Source: VXPQ01 sp965223485 (lineage in GTDB: Bacteria; Bacteroidota; Rhodothermia; Rhodothermales; VXPQ01). Taken from it: a stretch of 64,000 nt of DNA. The notes beneath the pieces were generated by a model. That model ran no database searches. It saw only the letters and a list, made by a program, of their open reading frames with translations, and was not told the origin of the DNA. The stretch is taken from the NCBI GenBank assembly GCA_965223485.1, contig OZ244993.1, forward strand, positions 2,356,001 through 2,420,000. Reading direction: 5' to 3'. The first letter of the stretch is position 1. Every line of letters begins with the position of its first letter. The position numbers and the translations under genes were made by a program. Below are positions 42,428-51,833 of the stretch, in pieces.

Positions 42428-45235
42428 TTATATATCCAGGGTCATCTGTACAAGCCCCATGCGGCCTATCTCCGGCGAGCCGATGAACTCGCGGTGCTGT
42501 TGATCCAGCACATTGAACAGGGACAGATTCATGCGCAATCCGGACACATAGTCGCCGAGATCGTATCCGGCGCCGACGTCCAGCAGCGTATACTCCGGCA
42601 CGGATCCTGTGTACAAACCCGATCGAACTTCGAAGGCCCCGGTATGCCGCACGGATGCATGGATGCTCCAGTTGCCTGAAGATTCGTAGGCAAATCCGCC
42701 CTTGATCTTCGTCTTGGCAGAGTTCATAGACAGTTCCAGCGCTTCTTCCTCCTCGCCAAGCTCGCTGGCGTCAAAAAAGTTGTCGTTGACCCAGGACAGA
42801 TTTCCGAAAACGCGGAAACGATCGCTGAGCAAGAGTTCGGTGGACACATCCAGACCATAGTATTCAATCTCCCCCATGCTCCGATACGTCAGCAGAAGCT
42901 GACCGGGCGTCATGTTTTCCACAGGCTGCACGATACCGATCGGCGAATTCTCCGGAATAAACGTTGCAACGCCTGGCCTCGCAAGCCCTACGATGAGCGC
43001 CGATACGGCGTCTGCCGACAGCCCCACCGCCTGCAAGGCCGTATTCAAGGTCGTATTGTCCGCAATACCGGCGGCAAGCGCCGCTTCCAGGTCACTGAAA
43101 AGCAAACCGTGTTCCGGCGCCAGCACGAAGGGCGTCTCTACCCGCAACGGGCTGACGAAATTCCGGCGGCGGGTGTAATACCCATCCACGGCGACCAGCA
43201 GTCGTTCCCCGAGTAGCCCCTTGTACCCTACTTCGAATATCTCGCTGACCGTGTGTTCCAGGGGAGGGACATCCACCACATCCTGGGTTATACTCTTTGG
43301 ATCCACACTGAATGTGTTCAGGTCCAGGTATCCGATATTGGCCGGCGTCAGGCCCGTTACGGTGATACCCCCATCCGGACTGAGCAAGCCGATAAACCGG
43401 GTAATGATAGGCGCCGGAAGGTTTAAGCCTTGCTCCGCCAGCATCCCTTGCAGCACAGACGCCGGAATACTCGAAAGCGTTCCGTATATCTGACTATAGA
43501 GCAAATCGAGCGGGACGCCTACAGGAACGGCCGCCCCGAAAATATCCGGAACCAGACTGGAGGCGATCAGGCCGCCTTGTGCATCGCGCTGGAAATGAAA
43601 TCCGTCCAGCGTTCCCCGTGCCCGGATCGTAAGCGGCCCGGCCGCTCCCGCATTGATGTCCAGAAAAAGACTATTCGTGCCGGGCGAAGCGAATGCCCGG
43701 TTGAACGTGGCGCGAAGGCTGTGTGCGGGATCCGGTTTGAAAACGAGGGCGGCCCGGGGAGAAATCTGCACCCCGTCGAACAAATCGTGCCTGTCCGCGC
43801 GCACGGCGACCGTCGCATTCAATGCCGGACTCAACCGAACGACGCTCTGGACATAGGCGCCTGTCTCGGCGAATCGGTCATTATCGTCGTTACGGCCAAA
43901 GATCGTTTGCTTCGTAACCGGATTGGTCAATTCGTATTCCGCGCCGAGAACAAAACGGAAGCGATCCTCCAGAATATCGAAATCGTACTGCCCCTGTACA
44001 TTGACCAGGGTCGAATTGTCCACCACATTCGCGACCGATCCCGATCGATAGACAAAGGAATCGCCCGCGTCGTTGAAATTCGCATAAGCCTGGGCGAAAA
44101 ACCCTCCGGCGTCGAGGCGAAGCTGCCCGTACGTATATCCGAACCCTTCGGCCTGAGTCGTACCGATACCCGAAAGCACAATGGACTTGGCTGTAGAATA
44201 TCCGCCATTGGCCGTCAGCGTGACGTTCGGACGAGGCCGCCAGGAAAGCAGACCCGACACAGTATAGCTATGGTTATTGTAATCGACGGGCAACGCCTCC
44301 TCCCTGAACGTGGCGAGTTGCACAGCATCCGTGGAATCCGCCGGATCGAAGGCAAAGTCGTTGGCGCGCTGAAAATCGGCGACGACCTTGTATCCCAACT
44401 TGCCGCCCGCAACCCCTGCATGGCGCAGGGATGCAGTCAATGCATTGCGCAAGCCTCCCCCCACGCGCACCGTCGTACCCGGATGGGTAAACGGATCCTT
44501 ACTGATGAAGTGGATCACTCCCGCATCGACCCCGGCGCCGAAGAGCGCCGATCCCGGACCCCTGACCACTTCGACGCGCTCCAGATCGATCTGGCTGATC
44601 GGCATCAGGCTATAATAGTTCAGGCCCAGAGACGTCACGGCCGCCCGCCGGTAATCCGTCATGACATACGTGGCTCCGGAGAAGACGTTATTGAACCCTC
44701 GCAGCACGATCTCATACCGGTTGACGCCCGTCTGCGCCATATCCACCCCGGTTATATTCCGAAGCAACATGGCGGAGGACGGCAGGGCAACGCTCTCGAT
44801 CTCCCTTGCATCCAGGACGGAGATCGAGGCCGGGGCGTCCAGCACCTTCTCGGACGAGCGCGATGCGCTCACGATCACTGTATTGAGATCGAAACCTGTC
44901 GGGCGCAAGGCTACATCTGCCGTGAGAGATTCCCCGGGCTGCAAGGATACCTGCATCTGTTCCGCCTCGTATCCCACAAAACGCACCGCAAGCATATAAT
45001 CGCCCGGAGGAACTCCGGAAATTTCATACGATCCGTCGGCGCCCGAAGCGCTGCCGGCAATCACGACGCCATCCAGCAGCAGCACTACATTGGCGTCTTG
45101 CAGAGGAGATGCCGACGACGCGTCCGTAACGACGCCGCTAACCGATACGGTGGCTTGCGCCTGCACCGATCGGGGCGCGAACGCACCGAATGCAAGAAAA
45201 CAAAACAGGGATGTAGCGAGCAGGTAGCGCAGCAT
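42428..45235 (-). CDS. TonB-dependent outer-membrane receptor with carboxypeptidase-regulatory-like domain
   Basis: ATG 45235 opens a Sec signal (MLRYLLATSLFCFLAFGAFA...VQAQ) and a 935-residue receptor; GGAGG five bases upstream and a promoter-like pair behind it decide this start over longer readings. After the signal comes a CarboxypepD-regulatory-like beta-sandwich (VSGVVTDASSASPLQDANVV, GDYMLAVRFVGYEAEQ), then the plug (VIVSASRSSEKVLDAPASIS, DLERVEVVRGPGSALFGAGV, the TonB-receptor signature) and a 22-strand-type barrel. It should import a siderophore, cobalamin, metal complex or oligosaccharide; no SusD partner is adjacent, which argues against a glycan system. Confidence 0.92.
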   Translation of the reverse strand: MLRYLLATSLFCFLAFGAFAPRSVQAQATVSVSGVVTDASSASPLQDANVVLLLDGVVIAGSASGADGSYEISGVPPGDYMLAVRFVGYEAEQMQVSLQPGESLTADVALRPTGFDLNTVIVSASRSSEKVLDAPASISVLDAREIESVALPSSAMLLRNITGVDMAQTGVNRYEIVLRGFNNVFSGATYVMTDYRRAAVTSLGLNYYSLMPISQIDLERVEVVRGPGSALFGAGVDAGVIHFISKDPFTHPGTTVRVGGGLRNALTASLRHAGVAGGKLGYKVVADFQRANDFAFDPADSTDAVQLATFREEALPVDYNNHSYTVSGLLSWRPRPNVTLTANGGYSTAKSIVLSGIGTTQAEGFGYTYGQLRLDAGGFFAQAYANFNDAGDSFVYRSGSVANVVDNSTLVNVQGQYDFDILEDRFRFVLGAEYELTNPVTKQTIFGRNDDNDRFAETGAYVQSVVRLSPALNATVAVRADRHDLFDGVQISPRAALVFKPDPAHSLRATFNRAFASPGTNSLFLDINAGAAGPLTIRARGTLDGFHFQRDAQGGLIASSLVPDIFGAAVPVGVPLDLLYSQIYGTLSSIPASVLQGMLAEQGLNLPAPIITRFIGLLSPDGGITVTGLTPANIGYLDLNTFSVDPKSITQDVVDVPPLEHTVSEIFEVGYKGLLGERLLVAVDGYYTRRRNFVSPLRVETPFVLAPEHGLLFSDLEAALAAGIADNTTLNTALQAVGLSADAVSALIVGLARPGVATFIPENSPIGIVQPVENMTPGQLLLTYRSMGEIEYYGLDVSTELLLSDRFRVFGNLSWVNDNFFDASELGEEEEALELSMNSAKTKIKGGFAYESSGNWSIHASVRHTGAFEVRSGLYTGSVPEYTLLDVGAGYDLGDYVSGLRMNLSLFNVLDQQHREFIGSPEIGRMGLVQMTLDI

Positions 45236-45274
45236 GGCGTCCTCCGTTTTGATCCGTTTGACACGTAAACTATC

Positions 45275-45304
45275 CATATAGGGACACTCTGATGGTAAAG
45301 TCAA
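45275..45304 (-). promoter_or_regulatory. Sigma-70-like promoter of the TonB-dependent receptor gene
   Basis: On the minus strand TTGACT (45299-45304) and TATATG (45275-45280) are 18 bp apart, about 40 bp before ATG 45235. A perfect GGAGG (45241-45245) follows at five bases from the ATG. Confidence 0.55.
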
Positions 45305-45626
45305 CTTTTGCATGTAATTCCCTTCCACAAGCATGTAAATGGAGGCGCAAGCAGTCGCAATGTTCCTGTTTCCGCCAATTTCGGCGCCAAGCGATGCCTG
45401 GAACCCCGGGGCGACGGCGCAAAAAATGGCAGCGACGAATCCCCTTCCCGCACTGGAATTTCCCATCTCCGATTCGTACCTTCCACCTTATGGGGCCGTT
45501 ATTGCCGGGACTACCGCCTGATACAGGCATGTGATCGTAGAGGAACGCCGCTATGGTGCAAGGTAACCAATCCAGCGAATGCCCGCAATATTTTATAATT
45601 TTATATCCGTTATTGTGCCGGGTATA

Positions 45627-45750
45627 TCTACCAGGTGTATCCACAAGGCCATCTACCCAGGTGCGTCTACCCAAGTGCATTCACCGGGTATATCTCCCAA
45701 GGTGCATCTACCAGGTGTATCCACCAGGCGTGTCCGCCGGTACGTCCGGC
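45627..45750. repeat. Degenerate 12-14-bp tandem repeats
   Basis: About nine units related to TCTACCAGGTGTA follow one another (for example TCTACCCAGGTGCG, TCTACCCAAGTGCA, TCTCCCAAGGTGCA, TCCACCAGGCGTG). Units differ in length and sequence, so this is not a CRISPR array; it resembles a decayed minisatellite. Confidence 0.7.
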
Positions 45751-45882
45751 ATATCCCCGCTCCCTCCAGACACCGTGTACCCCCTGAATCCCGCCCCGCA
45801 TACCCCGCTTCCTCCACACACCCCATAAACCCCTCCTGAACCCCGCCCCGCACACCTCCAGCGGTCCGTAAAGCATCCCCCA

Positions 45883-48201
45883 ATGCCCATCGTCGAAACC
45901 ATATCCCTGCAGGAAACGGCCCGGGAGCGCTATCTGAGCTACGCGCTGTCCGTCATCATGAGCCGCGCCCTGCCGGATATCCGCGATGGCCTCAAACCCG
46001 TGCAGCGGCGCATTCTGTACGCCATGTACGCCAACCTGCGGCTTACCCCCGACGCCCGTTACCGCAAGAGCGCGGCGGTCGTGGGCGAAGTGATGGGCAA
46101 GTACCACCCCCACGGCGACACGGCCATTTACGACGCGATGGTGCGGATGGCGCAGAATTTCTCCTTGCGCGACCCGCTGGTGGACGGGCACGGCAACTTC
46201 GGCTCAATCGACGGGGACAATCCCGCCGCGATGCGCTATACCGAGGTCAAGTTGCGCGCACTGGCCGTGGAAATGCTGGAAGAAATCCGGCAGGACACCG
46301 TGGATTTCCGGCCCAATTTCGACGGCAGCTACAACGAGCCGATCGTGCTCCCGTCGCGCATCCCGAATCTCCTCGTCAACGGGGCGGACGGGATCGCCGT
46401 GGGCATGGCCACGAAAATCCCCCCGCATAACCTGCGCGAGGTGGCGGATGCGCTGGTCCACCTGATCGACCATCCGGAAGCGTCCGTCGAGGAACTGGCG
46501 CAGCGCGTGCCGGGGCCGGATTTCCCCACGGCCGGACGCATTCTGAACACCCCCGCCGAGTTGCTGGAGATACACCGGACCGGGGAGGGGGCCGTGGAAT
46601 TACGCGGCGACTACGGCATGGAGGGGAAGAGCCGGATCGTTATTACTTCCGTTCCCTACATGGTCAACAAGGCCACGCTCGTAGAGAAGATCGCCGAGCA
46701 CATCGTCAACGAGCGCGTACCGCAGCTCTCCGACGTGCGCGACGAATCGACGGACGACATCCGCGTGGTGCTGGAGCTTCGGCGAGGCGCCGATCCGGAA
46801 GCAGCCATCGCGTACCTGCTCCGCCACACGGACCTGCAAAAGCGTTACCACGTCGATATGACGTGTCTCGTGCCGACGGAGAATCCGCTGATCCCCGCTC
46901 CGAAGAAGGTGAATCTCCCCGAGGCGCTGCGGGCCTTTCTGACTTTCCGCCTGGAGGTCGTGGTGCGCCGCCTCCGCTACGCGCTCGAACGGCTCGAACG
47001 GCGTATCCACATCCTGCGCGGCTTCGAGAAGCTGTTCGACGCCCTCGACGAGGCCATCCGCCTCATCCGTGCGTCCGCGGACCGGAAAGATGCGGCCGGG
47101 CGGCTCATGCACCGGTTCGTTCTGGACCAGGAACAGGCTGACGCCATCCTCGAAATCAAACTCTACCGATTGGCCCGGATGGAGATCGAGGAAATCCGCC
47201 GGGAACTGGAAGACAAGCTGGCGCGCGCTGCGGACGTTCGCGCCATCCTCGCTTTCGAGGACAAGCAGTGGGCGCTGGTGCGCGCTGAAATCCAGGAGGC
47301 AGCCAGTGCGTTCAGCACGAATCGCAAGACGCACATAGCAGGCCCGGACAGGGTGCTCGAATACGCCGCCGAAGACTATATCGTCGCCGAAGACTGCTAC
47401 GCCATCGTAACACGCGACGGATGGATCAAGCGGCAGCGCACGTACACGGATATCGCCAGCATCCGCGTCCGTGACGGCGACGGGGTGGGGTGGGTGTTAC
47501 CCGCCTCCACCCGCGGTACGGTGGGCTTCTTCACCAACTTCGGGCGGTGTTATTCGCTCCGTGCGGACACGTTGCCGAACACGACCGGCTATGGGGATCC
47601 TGTCCAGAAATTCTTCGATTTCTCGGACAAGGAGCATGTGGTCGGAGTCGTTTCGTTCGATACGCGGGCGCTTCCGAAGTCGATCGCCGCGCCGGAAGCC
47701 GTGCCGGAACTGTTTCCGAAAAACGGGCACGCCGCCGCCAAAGGGGACCCGCTTCTCGTAACCATCACTGCCGAGGGGCAGGCCGTGCGCCTGCCGATGG
47801 ACAGTTTTGCGGATCCTTCGACCCGGAAAGGGCGGACCTACGCCAAACTGGAAGACGGGGACGAAGTCATCGGCGCCGAACCGGCGGCAGGAGACGAAAA
47901 CGTCTGCATGGCGTCCAGAGCCGGGTATGTGCTCATTTTCCCCGTTGCGGAGATTCCGAAACGTGTCGGCGCCGCCAAGGGAGTCATCGCCATGCGTCTC
48001 GGCGCGGACGATCAGGTACTCGGCTGCACACTCTCCAGTGCGGCCCGCGACGGCCTGAAGATCGAAACGAGCCGGGGGCGCATCGAGACGGTGCGTACCA
48101 CCAAGTTCGAGGTCGCCCGGCGCGGTAACAGGGGCAAGGCCATCATCAAGCGGGGGCATGTAGCCCGCATCGTTCCCGAACCGGTGGAAATACGGTTATG
48201 A
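45883..48201 (+). CDS. parC: DNA topoisomerase IV subunit A (ParC-type, GyrA family)
   Basis: This subunit breaks and rejoins DNA in decatenation. The 772 residues contain YLSYALSVIMSRALPDIRDGLKPVQRR, the quinolone-region helix VVGEVMGKYHPHGDTAIYDAMVRMAQNFS and the catalytic tyrosine in GDNPAAMRYTEVKL (about residue 121). The C-terminal beta-pinwheel is present, but I see no canonical GyrA box (QRRGGKG), which favours topoisomerase IV over gyrase. Its stop overlaps the parE start, an A-then-B order. Confidence 0.88.
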   Translation: MPIVETISLQETARERYLSYALSVIMSRALPDIRDGLKPVQRRILYAMYANLRLTPDARYRKSAAVVGEVMGKYHPHGDTAIYDAMVRMAQNFSLRDPLVDGHGNFGSIDGDNPAAMRYTEVKLRALAVEMLEEIRQDTVDFRPNFDGSYNEPIVLPSRIPNLLVNGADGIAVGMATKIPPHNLREVADALVHLIDHPEASVEELAQRVPGPDFPTAGRILNTPAELLEIHRTGEGAVELRGDYGMEGKSRIVITSVPYMVNKATLVEKIAEHIVNERVPQLSDVRDESTDDIRVVLELRRGADPEAAIAYLLRHTDLQKRYHVDMTCLVPTENPLIPAPKKVNLPEALRAFLTFRLEVVVRRLRYALERLERRIHILRGFEKLFDALDEAIRLIRASADRKDAAGRLMHRFVLDQEQADAILEIKLYRLARMEIEEIRRELEDKLARAADVRAILAFEDKQWALVRAEIQEAASAFSTNRKTHIAGPDRVLEYAAEDYIVAEDCYAIVTRDGWIKRQRTYTDIASIRVRDGDGVGWVLPASTRGTVGFFTNFGRCYSLRADTLPNTTGYGDPVQKFFDFSDKEHVVGVVSFDTRALPKSIAAPEAVPELFPKNGHAAAKGDPLLVTITAEGQAVRLPMDSFADPSTRKGRTYAKLEDGDEVIGAEPAAGDENVCMASRAGYVLIFPVAEIPKRVGAAKGVIAMRLGADDQVLGCTLSSAARDGLKIETSRGRIETVRTTKFEVARRGNRGKAIIKRGHVARIVPEPVEIRL

Positions 48202-50138
48202 GCGGAGTGCGGACATATACGGGCGCCGACATTCAGGTCCTCGAAGGGCTGGACCCCGTGCGCAAGCGTCCGGGGATGTATGTGGGCGGCACGGGCAAGT
48301 CGGGCCTGCATCATCTGCTTTGGGAAATCGTCGATAACGCCGTGGACGAGGCCACCAACGGCTATGCGTCCCACATAGAGGTGACGCTCCACGAGGACGG
48401 GCGCAGCGTCACCGTGTCGGACAACGGGCGGGGCATTCCGGTAGACGAACACCCTTTGAAAAAAATCTCCGCCCTGCAACTCATCATGACGACCCTGCAC
48501 GCGGGCGGCAAGTTCGACCAGACGAATTACATCGCGTCAGGGGGGCTTCACGGCGTGGGCGCATCGGTAGTGAATGCCCTGTCGGAGGAGATGACGGTGA
48601 CGGTCCGCCGCGACGGCGCCGTCTGGGAGCAGCGCTACGCACGGGGCGTCCCGCTTTCCACGGTGCGCAAGGTGCGCGAAAACGGCCGCGGGACCGGCAC
48701 CTCGATCCATTTCCGGCCCGATCCGGAGGTTTTCGAATCCGTGGCGTTCGACGCCGAGGCCATCGGCCAGAGTCTTGAAGTGAAGACGTACCTGAACGCC
48801 GCGCTGTGCATCGTATTCAGGAACGGGATCACCGGTGTCCGCCGCGAATACCGCCACGAGGGGGGGATTTCGGAGTTTCTGACCGAACGGGTGAAGGGCC
48901 TGGGCGAGCGGTCCGTGCACGAGGAACAGTTTCTGGTGCGCCAGCAAGGCATGGTGGACGGCGCGCGTGTGGAGGTGGCGCTGCAGTGGACGGAGGCGCC
49001 CCGCGAGCATGTCCGCTCCTTCGTCAATGGCATTCCCACGGAGGAAGGAGGCACTCATGAACAGGGATTCCGTGATGCGGTGCGCAGCGCCGTGCGTGCC
49101 TACATGGAAACGCACGACATGCTGCCGAAGAACCTCGACATTTCGGCGGACGATATCCGGGAGGGTCTTGTCGCTATCCTGAATCTGTTTATGGTCGAAC
49201 CGCAGTTTCAGGGGCAGACCAAGGAAAAACTGAACAACCCGGGCGCCCGCTCCGTCGTTGCCGGCGCCATGCGCCTCGAGCTGGAGCGGTTTCTGAATGC
49301 GCACCCCACGACGGGCGAGGCCATCGCCGCGCGCGTCATACAATCCGCGAAGGCCCGCCGCGCCTCGCGCACCGCCGCCCGCGACGTCCGCCGCAAGACA
49401 AGCATCAGCCACCGGCTCAATCTGCCCGGAAAACTGGCGGACTGTTCTTCGACCGACCCGGCCAAAAGCGAATTGTTCATTGTGGAAGGGGATTCCGCCG
49501 GGGGTTCGGCCAAGCAGGGGAGGGACCGCGTATTTCAGGCCGTGCTGCCGCTGCGCGGCAAGGTGCTGAATGCGGAACAGCACGCAGCGAACAAGGTGCG
49601 GGAGAATAAAGAACTGTCGAACGTGGTCCAGGCGCTGGGCTGCGGCATGGGCGACGAGATCGATCTGACCCGCCTCCGGTACCACAAGGTCATCCTGCTC
49701 ATGGACGCGGATTCGGACGGGCACCACATCGCCACCTTGCTCCTGACGTTTTTCTACCGGTATATGCGCCCGCTCATCACGGAGGGTTTCGCGTACATCG
49801 CGCAGCCGCCACTGTACAGACTGGATGCGGGCAAGGATACCTGGTGGGCGCTCGACGATGGCGACAAGGACCGCATCCTGCACAAGATCGAGCGGGGCGC
49901 AAAAGGGCGGCGCGAGGTCATGGTGCAGCGCTTCAAGGGTCTCGGAGAAATGATGCCTGCTACGCTCCGGGAAACGACCCTCGACCCCGAAAAACGCATG
50001 CTGTTGCAGGTGTGTATCGGCGAGGACGAGCGGCTCGGCACCGAGCGCACGATGGCGGACCTCATGGGCAAGGACGCCTCTGCGCGGTTCCGCTTCATCA
50101 TGAACCACGCCGCGGATGCAGACGCGCTGGATGTATGA
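48198..50138 (+). CDS. parE: DNA topoisomerase IV subunit B (ParE-type, GyrB family)
   Basis: The ATPase partner of the upstream subunit. The 646 residues comprise a GHKL ATPase (LEGLDPVRKRPGMYVG, EIVDNAVDEA, DNGRGIPVDEHP, GGLHGVGASVVNALS), a transducer domain with the conserved KLNNPGAR region, and a TOPRIM domain (ELFIVEGDSAGGSAKQGRDR; DADSDGHHIATLLLTFFYRYM carrying the metal-binding aspartates, about residue 500). RFKGLGEMMPATLRETTLDP is the usual C-terminal motif. It overlaps parC by 4 nt. The FAH-family gene converges 10 bp after the stop. Confidence 0.9.
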   Translation: MSGVRTYTGADIQVLEGLDPVRKRPGMYVGGTGKSGLHHLLWEIVDNAVDEATNGYASHIEVTLHEDGRSVTVSDNGRGIPVDEHPLKKISALQLIMTTLHAGGKFDQTNYIASGGLHGVGASVVNALSEEMTVTVRRDGAVWEQRYARGVPLSTVRKVRENGRGTGTSIHFRPDPEVFESVAFDAEAIGQSLEVKTYLNAALCIVFRNGITGVRREYRHEGGISEFLTERVKGLGERSVHEEQFLVRQQGMVDGARVEVALQWTEAPREHVRSFVNGIPTEEGGTHEQGFRDAVRSAVRAYMETHDMLPKNLDISADDIREGLVAILNLFMVEPQFQGQTKEKLNNPGARSVVAGAMRLELERFLNAHPTTGEAIAARVIQSAKARRASRTAARDVRRKTSISHRLNLPGKLADCSSTDPAKSELFIVEGDSAGGSAKQGRDRVFQAVLPLRGKVLNAEQHAANKVRENKELSNVVQALGCGMGDEIDLTRLRYHKVILLMDADSDGHHIATLLLTFFYRYMRPLITEGFAYIAQPPLYRLDAGKDTWWALDDGDKDRILHKIERGAKGRREVMVQRFKGLGEMMPATLRETTLDPEKRMLLQVCIGEDERLGTERTMADLMGKDASARFRFIMNHAADADALDV

Positions 50139-50148
50139 GCAGTGCGGC

Positions 50149-51012
50149 CTATGCGGCGTCCTGCACGACGTAATTGTCCAGCACGCCGATGGGGTCGATA
50201 GCGATCCGGATGCGGTCCCCCGGCGCCAGCGTGAAGTCGTCGTGAGGCACGATGCCGGCGCCGGTGAGCAAAAAACAGCCGTCCGGGAATGAGTTGTCGC
50301 GAAACAGGTAGGTAACCAGTTCCTCGATCGAACGCCGCAGTTCGCTGAGCGTCGTCGCGCCCTCGAAGACGACGGCGCCGCCGCGTTCCACGACCAGCCG
50401 GATCGACGTATCCGGTCCCGGGGGTTCTTCGGAAACGAGGATGCACGGCCCCAGTCCGCAGCACTGGTCGTATACCTTGGCCTGCGGCAGGTAGAGCGGA
50501 TTTTCTCCCTCGATGTCCCGTGCGCTCATATCGTTGCCGATGGCGTATCCGAACGCTTCGCCCGCCGCGTTGATGGCCACGGCCAGTTCCGGTTCCGGTA
50601 CGCTCCAGCGCGTATCCCGGCGGATCCGCACGGCCTGACCGGGGCCCGCTACCCGGTGCGGCGTTGCCTTGAAGAAAATCTCGGGGCGCGCCGCGGCATA
50701 CACCCGGTCGTATGCGTCGGCGGTCTCTTCGGATTCGGCCATGCGGGCCGTCCTGCTTCGCCAGTAGGTCACGCCGGCCGCCCAGACTTCCTGATGTCCG
50801 ATGGGGGCAAGCAGATTGTCCGGACGAGGCGGTTCGGTTTCCGGGGCATTGCGGGCATACCGCGCCAGGCGCTCGCGCAGCGAGGGATCGTTGAAGAGCT
50901 TGTCCCAGCCGGTATCCTCAATAGCGAAGAAGCGCCCGTCCACTTCGGCGAGCGGGCCATCTGTGCACCGATACAACCTGATAATACCTTCTTGGGCAAC
51001 GTGTTCAGCCAT
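50149..51012 (-). CDS. Fumarylacetoacetate hydrolase-family enzyme (possible 2-keto-3-deoxy-sugar-acid dehydratase)
   Basis: The 287 residues have the FAH fold with metal-binding motif VPEPELAVAINAAGEAFGYAIGNDMSARDIEGENP (given here as the family block: EPE near residue 139 and the NDMSARD motif near 158). The upstream segment EVWAAGVTYWRSRTARM...RPEIFFKATPHRVAGPG is characteristic of the subgroup that includes 2-dehydro-3-deoxy-D-arabinonate dehydratase, so oxidative pentose breakdown is plausible. The exact substrate is an inference. No signal peptide; cytoplasmic. It stands alone among exported-protein genes. Confidence 0.8.
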   Translation of the reverse strand: MAEHVAQEGIIRLYRCTDGPLAEVDGRFFAIEDTGWDKLFNDPSLRERLARYARNAPETEPPRPDNLLAPIGHQEVWAAGVTYWRSRTARMAESEETADAYDRVYAAARPEIFFKATPHRVAGPGQAVRIRRDTRWSVPEPELAVAINAAGEAFGYAIGNDMSARDIEGENPLYLPQAKVYDQCCGLGPCILVSEEPPGPDTSIRLVVERGGAVVFEGATTLSELRRSIEELVTYLFRDNSFPDGCFLLTGAGIVPHDDFTLAPGDRIRIAIDPIGVLDNYVVQDAA

Positions 51013-51287
51013 TGTATTAATTCTTTGTGCGAGCTATGAAATAATGCGTAAGAGGGTGGGTCTGCGTACGACCGGGGCGGAAAAATGCTCCCTCTTGCAA
51101 ATGATCGGGTGCTGCCCACTCGACATACTCTATACTGCGGCGTTCTGGGCCGGTGATCCGGGCCGGCAGTCCGTTCGCTTGTTATCGTGCGAACCCGTAT
51201 TATCGAAGCAATTCGGCAGCCTCCTGTACGGAACCATCCGCCGGGGGGCTGCGTGAAGCGCCCTACTTTATTCAGCGTATAGCCGTC

Positions 51288-51773
51288 ATGAAACACCGTT
51301 TGTCCGGAATACTTCTTTCGATCCTTATGTGCGGGGCCTGTCTTGCGCTCGCCGCATGCGGCGGAGGGGCGAGCGCCTCCGCAGATGCATCTTCCTCAGA
51401 CGAGATAGCGGAGTCAGCAGATATTGTCGCCTCCGGATCGTTCACCGATAAGGGCGGTCAGGAGACAAGCGGTGCGTACCGGATCGAGGATACCGGCGCG
51501 GGCCTCCGCCTCGTTCTGTCGGAAACATTCCGGACAGACTGGGGACCGGACCTGCATGTGGTGCTTACGCCGACCGGCACGGCCGAAGCCGACAACGATA
51601 ATGTGATGGTGACGGGCGCCCATGTCGTGGGCGAATTACAGTCGCGATCCGGCGCCCAGACCTATACACTGGAAGCGGACCTCGATATCAGCCATTTTCA
51701 ATCCGTTATCATTCATTGTATCCGGTTTACGCACCTGTACGGCGCTGCGCCCCTTGCGCTGGACGAGGGCTGA
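51288..51773 (+). CDS. DM13-domain lipoprotein
   Basis: ATG 51288 starts a lipoprotein signal with lipobox LALAAC (Cys near residue 24), total 161 residues. After a Ser/Ala/Asp-rich linker, the remainder fits the DM13 domain: ASGSFTDKGGQETSGAYRI, LRLVLSETFRTDWGPDLHVVL, QTYTLEADLDISHFQSVIIHCIRF ending in GAAPL, with the conserved late cysteine. DM13 domains are proposed electron-transfer or cytochrome-like modules. The product is predicted to be membrane-anchored in the periplasm or on the surface. It begins a run of exported-protein genes on the plus strand. Confidence 0.8.
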   Translation: MKHRLSGILLSILMCGACLALAACGGGASASADASSSDEIAESADIVASGSFTDKGGQETSGAYRIEDTGAGLRLVLSETFRTDWGPDLHVVLTPTGTAEADNDNVMVTGAHVVGELQSRSGAQTYTLEADLDISHFQSVIIHCIRFTHLYGAAPLALDEG

Positions 51774-51833
51774 AAACTTTTCGCATGACCACCCTCGGTC
51801 GCCGCTACCCCTGCAACATGATTCCCAAAACTC

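Larger units (their letters stand above)
45236..45882. other. Divergent, repeat-rich intergenic region between the TonB receptor and parC
   Basis: About 650 bp with no credible gene. Next to the receptor lies its promoter (separate entry). A TATAAT in an AT-rich pocket (45588-45610, TATAAT at 45594-45599) is a candidate -10 for parC. Then come degenerate tandem repeats (45627-45750) and a pyrimidine-rich stretch up to parC (45756-45866) in which a segment around CGCCCCGCA occurs twice. Confidence 0.5.

Noticed and set aside
45627..45750. Possible CRISPR array
   Set aside because: Units are only 12-14 bp, degenerate and contiguous, with no spacers and no cas genes nearby.
45553..45828. Proline-rich 91-codon ORF in the repeat region
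   Set aside because: It is produced by translation of the degenerate tandem repeats and the C-rich tract, with no conserved sequence and no ribosome site.
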